DNA of 64,000 bases from Eulemur rufifrons. Taxonomy: Eukaryota; Chordata; Mammalia; Primates; Lemuridae. Under the pieces are notes generated by a model. It was not told the origin of the DNA, made no database searches, and was given only the letters and a program-made list of their open reading frames with translations. This document shows positions 59,641 through 64,000 of this stretch, in pieces. The first letter of the stretch is position 1. Each line of letters begins with the position of its first letter. The stretch covers positions 71,367,001-71,431,000 of the forward strand of contig NC_090999.1 in the NCBI RefSeq assembly GCF_041146395.1. The letters are read 5' to 3'. A program made the translations under genes and the position numbers.

Positions 59641-60120
59641 TTTCAGCTAGACACCAGACCTATCTCAGCTAGCCTTAAAATTTCAAGGGCTAACTAGAGG
59701 TACTGACTTGTTTTAGTCCAACCCAATTAATCAAACTAGATGAAAATTCCATTATGAAAAAAAGCACAGAAAGTGTCAAATAAATTTTAAAGTGACCTAT
59801 GAAAATAATTAGCAAAACCATTAGTTTTATTTAGTGATTAAAAAATAAACCAGAAAAGAAACTATCTGCAAATTTATTCTGATAGGTTTTTTTTGTAAAT
59901 ATTAAGGTATGAGTTTAAGTGTTGAGGAATGAATTGCTTATTAATCTTGTTTTTGACAATTCTTATTGCTACATCTAAAATTAAAATTAATGGAAAACTA
60001 TTTAAGGTATCCTATGGGACAACACATTTCAGCTATTAGCGCTACCCAGCCTACTCACTTCAGTAGCTGGAAAAAAGAGCAGTTATGAAACTTACCAATG
60101 CATTTGCTAAAGCCAAACGT
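59641..60120. other. AT-rich unclassified DNA
   Basis: No gene or named repeat identified. Confidence 0.4.
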
Positions 60121-60123
60121 TAC

Positions 60124-60489
60124 TGTATTAGTTTACCAGGGCTGCTATAACAAAGCGCCACAGACTAAATGACCTAAACAACAGCAATTTATCTTCTCAT
60201 AATTCTGGAGGTTAAATGTCTGAGATCAAGGTATTAGCAGGGTTGGTTTCTTCTGAGGACTCTCTTCTTGGCTTATAGATGGACTTCTCCCTGTGTCCAT
60301 GTCTGTGTCCTAATCTCTTCTTAAAAGGACATCAGTCATATTGGATTAGGGACCACCGTAATGATAACATTTTAACTTAATTACCTCCTAAAAGACATTA
60401 CCTTCAAATAGAGTTCCGTTTTGAGGTACTAGGGGCTAGAGATTCAACATACGAATTTTGGGGGGAGGGACATAATTCACTCTACAACA
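60124..60489 (-). mobile_element. MLT1B-type solo LTR, antisense
   Basis: 366-bp antisense LTR, TGTATTAGTTTACCAGGGC to 'ctctacaaca', with 'ctgagatcaaggtattagcagggttggtttcttctgagg'. No matching 5-bp duplication was seen (GTTAC versus GCCAT). Confidence 0.9.
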
Positions 60490-60719
60490 GCCATAAACAT
60501 TTTTCCTAAAAAATTTAATTCTACTTATTCATAGGAAAGGAACTTCCCATATCATCATGTTTTCCATTCAATTTTAAGTTTCAAAATGTGTATAAATTTT
60601 ATCATGGGCATATTTTTTATTAATAAAGTTATGTAACTATGTATGGCAAAAGAAGCACATTTCATTAATTCACTAGTGGATGTTGTGTAGTTGTTTTTTA
60701 AATCATAGAATGATTATAT

Positions 60720-61010
60720 GGGAAAGTAAAGGTATCCCCAAATTCCTTGACACTCTTCCCATTGAGAGGTGGGAGTATGAGGTCAATGTCCTCTTTTTAT
60801 GAATCTGGGAGGGCTCTCAGTCTGCTTTGACCAAAAGAATATGGCAGAAATGAGGCTGTCCTGGATTTCAGCCTTAAGATCTTGGCAGCTTCTACTTCAT
60901 GTATCTTGGAATACTCCATCCAGGAGCCTGAGCTGTCATGTAAGAAGTCCACTAGCCTGAGACCACCATGCTGTAGATGTCATGGGTAGGTAATCTGGTC
61001 AACATTCCCC
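60720..61010 (+). mobile_element. Older MLT1-type LTR fragment, sense
   Basis: 5' half of a diverged MLT1: 'ccattgagaggtgggagtatgagg', 'gctttgaccaaaagaatatggcagaaatg', 'cttggcagcttctacttcatg', 'gtaagaagtccactagcctgagaccaccatgctg'. Confidence 0.75.
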
Positions 61011-62385
61011 TTTTAGCCATCCTTGTCAAGGTGTCAGACATACGAATGAACCCATTTGGGATCTTTCATCTGCCAGCTAAACATCAAAAAGTAATCTCAG
61101 ATGACCCCACATGGAAGGTGATGTTTGTAGAAATATTTTCTAGATTTGATCTCTTACAAATGAAAGCTATTGATATTAGTGTATCAGTAGTTTCAACACA
61201 TAGAACTGCCTGGCCATGCATCCATACTCAATATGAAAATGCTCTGTGTAAACCAACAAACTGGATCTCATTTTGGTATCATAGTTGTCATGAAATAATG
61301 GTGTCTGTATCCAAGGCTAACGATTATCCATTATGTTTACTATCATTCTATCCCCTAGTATCAGAAAAAAGGAAGCCAACCTGTGACAGATAGAAAATAC
61401 AAGGCACCCATGATAGAGTGGAGCCACCAAATGCCTTAAAATTGGGAGCAGTTTGGAGATTCTCTCATTTAATAGGCAACTATTTAGTTTTTTGTCTGTG
61501 ACTTTTATTAATTAATTTATTAAAACTAAATGCCCCAATTGAATATCAGAAAAATACAGTTTAATTTTAGATTATACATTTTTAGGCCTAGACTAATACT
61601 CTGAGAACAAGAGACAAAAGCTGAAATTACTGTTTTTACAACCATCCTTCCATTTATACAGTGGTGGTTCACAAAGGTGGAATTTGACAGTGATGGTTGA
61701 CAACTGTTACAATTCTGGCTCCCATGATAAGCGCCTGTGCTTCTCCTGATGCCACGAGTATTTCACATGGATGCTTCCCCTGGGCAGCCGGGGAATACTG
61801 CAGGGGTATGCTGTGTGCTTTGCTTCCTCTGTGCAAAGTGGTGAGAAACGAATTGGCACTAGGAATGTTTTGCCATGAATTTTGTGGATGGGAAAGGGGT
61901 ATAAATAATGTGTGAAAAATCTCTGAGTGAGTTAGTAAATAAAAGAGTAAACAAATAAAAGTTTAAAAGTGGTAACTTCAGATATGAAGGAATGACGAAG
62001 GAAGAAAATTTCCGTCATGTTATAAAGGAAACAAACAAGTTGATATGACAAAATGACAGGAGCTACTTGAGATAGGATGGTTGGGGCAGGCCCTCAGAGG
62101 ATGTGCAGCTGGGTAGGTAAGAACTGGGACTCAGCAATTTGCATAGATGCTTTGCAAACATTTGTCTTCCCCTAGCCAGCTGGCAACTTCCACCTTTCAT
62201 AGGCAGATGCATGGACATCTAGTTTACCAACACTTGATTGCCTGCATTCCGTGGTTAGATTACTGACATACATTCCAGAAGTAAAGTAATTAATTGCAGT
62301 GTTTGCTGACTCAATTTCCTTAGTAATTTTTTTTTTAAATAATGAATTCCTAAAAGATCAAATCAGGATAATACAATTATTTTAA
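61011..62385. other. Unclassified DNA
   Basis: A 138-codon plus frame (60977-61393) overlaps the MLT1 end and shows no domain. No other named repeat. Confidence 0.4.
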
Positions 62386-62389
62386 ATAT

Positions 62390-62610
62390 GTAAAAAATAA
62401 TAGATAACATTTAGCAAGCGCTTACTGTTAATAAATGTTTAGTACTGGTCTAAACACTGTATATGTATTGGTTAATTTAATGTTTATAATGGTTCACAAA
62501 ATTGGTGCTAACAATATTTTTATGTTAGAGATGAAGCCAGTTAGGCTAAGAGAAGAAAATACTGCCTCTTGTCACACAGCTGAGAAGTGGAGAAATTGGG
62601 TACAGACCTC
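62390..62610 (-). repeat. MIR SINE, antisense
   Basis: 'agcaagcgcttactgttaataaatg', 'aatgtttataatggttcacaaaattggtgc', 'cttgtcacacagctgagaagtggagaaattgg': full antisense MIR. Confidence 0.8.
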
Positions 62611-64000
62611 ATAGACAAACTACTTTTCATTGGACATGTACAGTGTCTTTGCAGAATAGACATTTCGTGTGTTCAAGACTTTGATGGGACACTATCAGTT
62701 GAGGAATTTTTGTATATGATGTGATTTTTTTGAGGATGATACTTTATTTTTTGTCAGGGCTACTGGTAATTTTTAACTTGACCTTGGGGATCCAAAAGAA
62801 AATACAGATGTGCTGTTAACAGAGAAACTGCACTGAAGAAAATGTGTTATATCCAAAAAATATTCTGTGTAAACAGCTAATAAATCAGGAAAAAAACAAA
62901 AAAAATGTTAACAGTAATTTAGCAGCAAATAGGTTATTTGACCTGCAGCTCCCAGACGAATTCCCAAACAATATGAATAATTTATTTTAGGAAGATGAAA
63001 TGATATGGGTTATGTAATGCTTGGTGAGAAATTGCAGTCATAATCGGGGAAATTGCTTCTGCCTAGCAGGGTCACCAGTGGAGGAAGGAGCTGCTCCTGG
63101 GGTATCACTTTCCACCTTGAAAATCTTGGCATAAGTAAGTGCTTGCTGCCCAGCTGTGCTCCAGCGAGTGTAGCTGAAGTTAGTTTCATTTTCCAGAAGC
63201 CTCAAAAGCTGTTTGAATATCTAGCACCCAAATGGCCTCTGTGCTATTTTCTGAGATGTTGTGCTCCAATCACGTCTCCTCATCTCAGAGCTGCAGTTAC
63301 ATTTCCTAGATTTGCACAGATGCAAGGCTCTCCCAGAAGTAGGATAAGCTGTCAAGTTGTAGGGCAGCTCAGTTGCTCCTTGGAATTTATGCCCTAAGGG
63401 ACAAGCACTCCATAGAGCATTTTGAAAGCTGACAGCTTAGTGTTGGCAGCTGAATTTTGACATTCATGCTATTATCAAAACTCTCCCAAACAGCTGAAAC
63501 TATAGGTATGTGACAGTTAAGCCTTCTGTGAGGCATGTTTATCTGGCAGGAGAAATGCTATCAGTTCCCTTATTATTCTATCATCCTATGCATTTCAGTT
63601 ACTTTTTTGTTAATCAATTAAAACGAATGCATTGTTGAAGTATCTAAAATGACAAGGCGAATAAAGAGCCACCGTTAGGATTTCAGCCTCAAGACCACGC
63701 TCAGTTTAAAGATATGGCTTTCCTGCTTCAAAATAGTTGGAAAATTTACCACCGAATTTCTGAGAAATGTGAGAAGCAACACAAGAATTCACACATTTGG
63801 TAGTTTCTATAAAAGCCCACACTTAGTCCTTCCCCTGTGGACTTGAAGGAGGTAATGAAAAACCACATTTCTTCCCAGGCTAGAGCCGACATAATTGGAA
63901 ATGTTGGTGTCTGAACACATATCTTATCAAAATAAGGAGCTGAAAATTGAGATTGTAAAAAAAAAAAAAAAACCAACATAATCCTCTTAATTTTCATTCC
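62611..64000. promoter_or_regulatory. Repeat-free DNA to the window end, possible regulatory content
   Basis: No repeat or exon recognised over almost 1.4 kb apart from an A15 run near 63958-63972. The part 63030-63960 has balanced composition and few low-complexity tracts, as in conserved noncoding DNA. Conservation was not tested. The feature may continue beyond the window. Confidence 0.25.

Noticed and set aside
60977..61393. 138-codon plus-strand open frame
   Set aside because: Begins in an MLT1 LTR end and has no domain or neighbouring exon signals.

Overview
This window is primate nuclear DNA, most likely from a strepsirrhine and probably a Malagasy lemur. Two features point there. The young antisense Alu at 21215-21556 carries the strepsirrhine-type middle region (an AT-rich insert between the two arms). 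The L1 3' end at 24033-24550 carries a 3' UTR of the type I recall from lemur L1s. No protein-coding gene, exon or processed gene copy could be supported. Open frames are short, mostly lie inside repeats, and show no domain. The window reads as intergenic desert or one large intron. Species and locus cannot be fixed from the sequence alone.

Layout. 1-6.2 kb: old MIR/L2 fragments, then a long repeat-free stretch (3.7-6.1 kb) with enhancer-like motifs. 6.2-14.7 kb: dense nested repeats, including MaLR LTRs inserted into one another with 5-bp target duplications, a Tigger-type DNA transposon and a CpG-rich patch. 15-21.6 kb: MIRs, then a long antisense L2 hit by two Alus, then a young Alu. 22-25 kb: an antisense L1 and a lemur-type L1 that appears to carry a 3' transduction. 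25-34 kb: mostly unique DNA with an old repeat pair, a sense L2, an Alu monomer, TG microsatellites, two MaLR LTRs and a short insertion that looks like the 5' half of elongator tRNA-Met. 34-41 kb: L1 3' ends and antisense L2. 41-46.5 kb: a hAT relic, MLT1A, MIRs and an Alu. 46.5-53.1 kb: one nearly full-length, very old antisense L1 interrupted by a Tigger relic and a MaLR LTR. 53.2-55.2 kb: poorly classified LTR material. 55.7-64 kb: MLT1 LTRs, antisense L2 and unique DNA.

Nothing here works as a gene system. The content is layered retrotransposition, and the target-site duplications reported were read directly from the sequence. Family names come from recall of consensus sequences, not a database search. 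Boundaries without a stated duplication are approximate, usually within tens of bases. The most unusual items are the tailless tRNA-Met half (32816-32882), the L1 3' transduction (24020-24905) and several candidate regulatory stretches.
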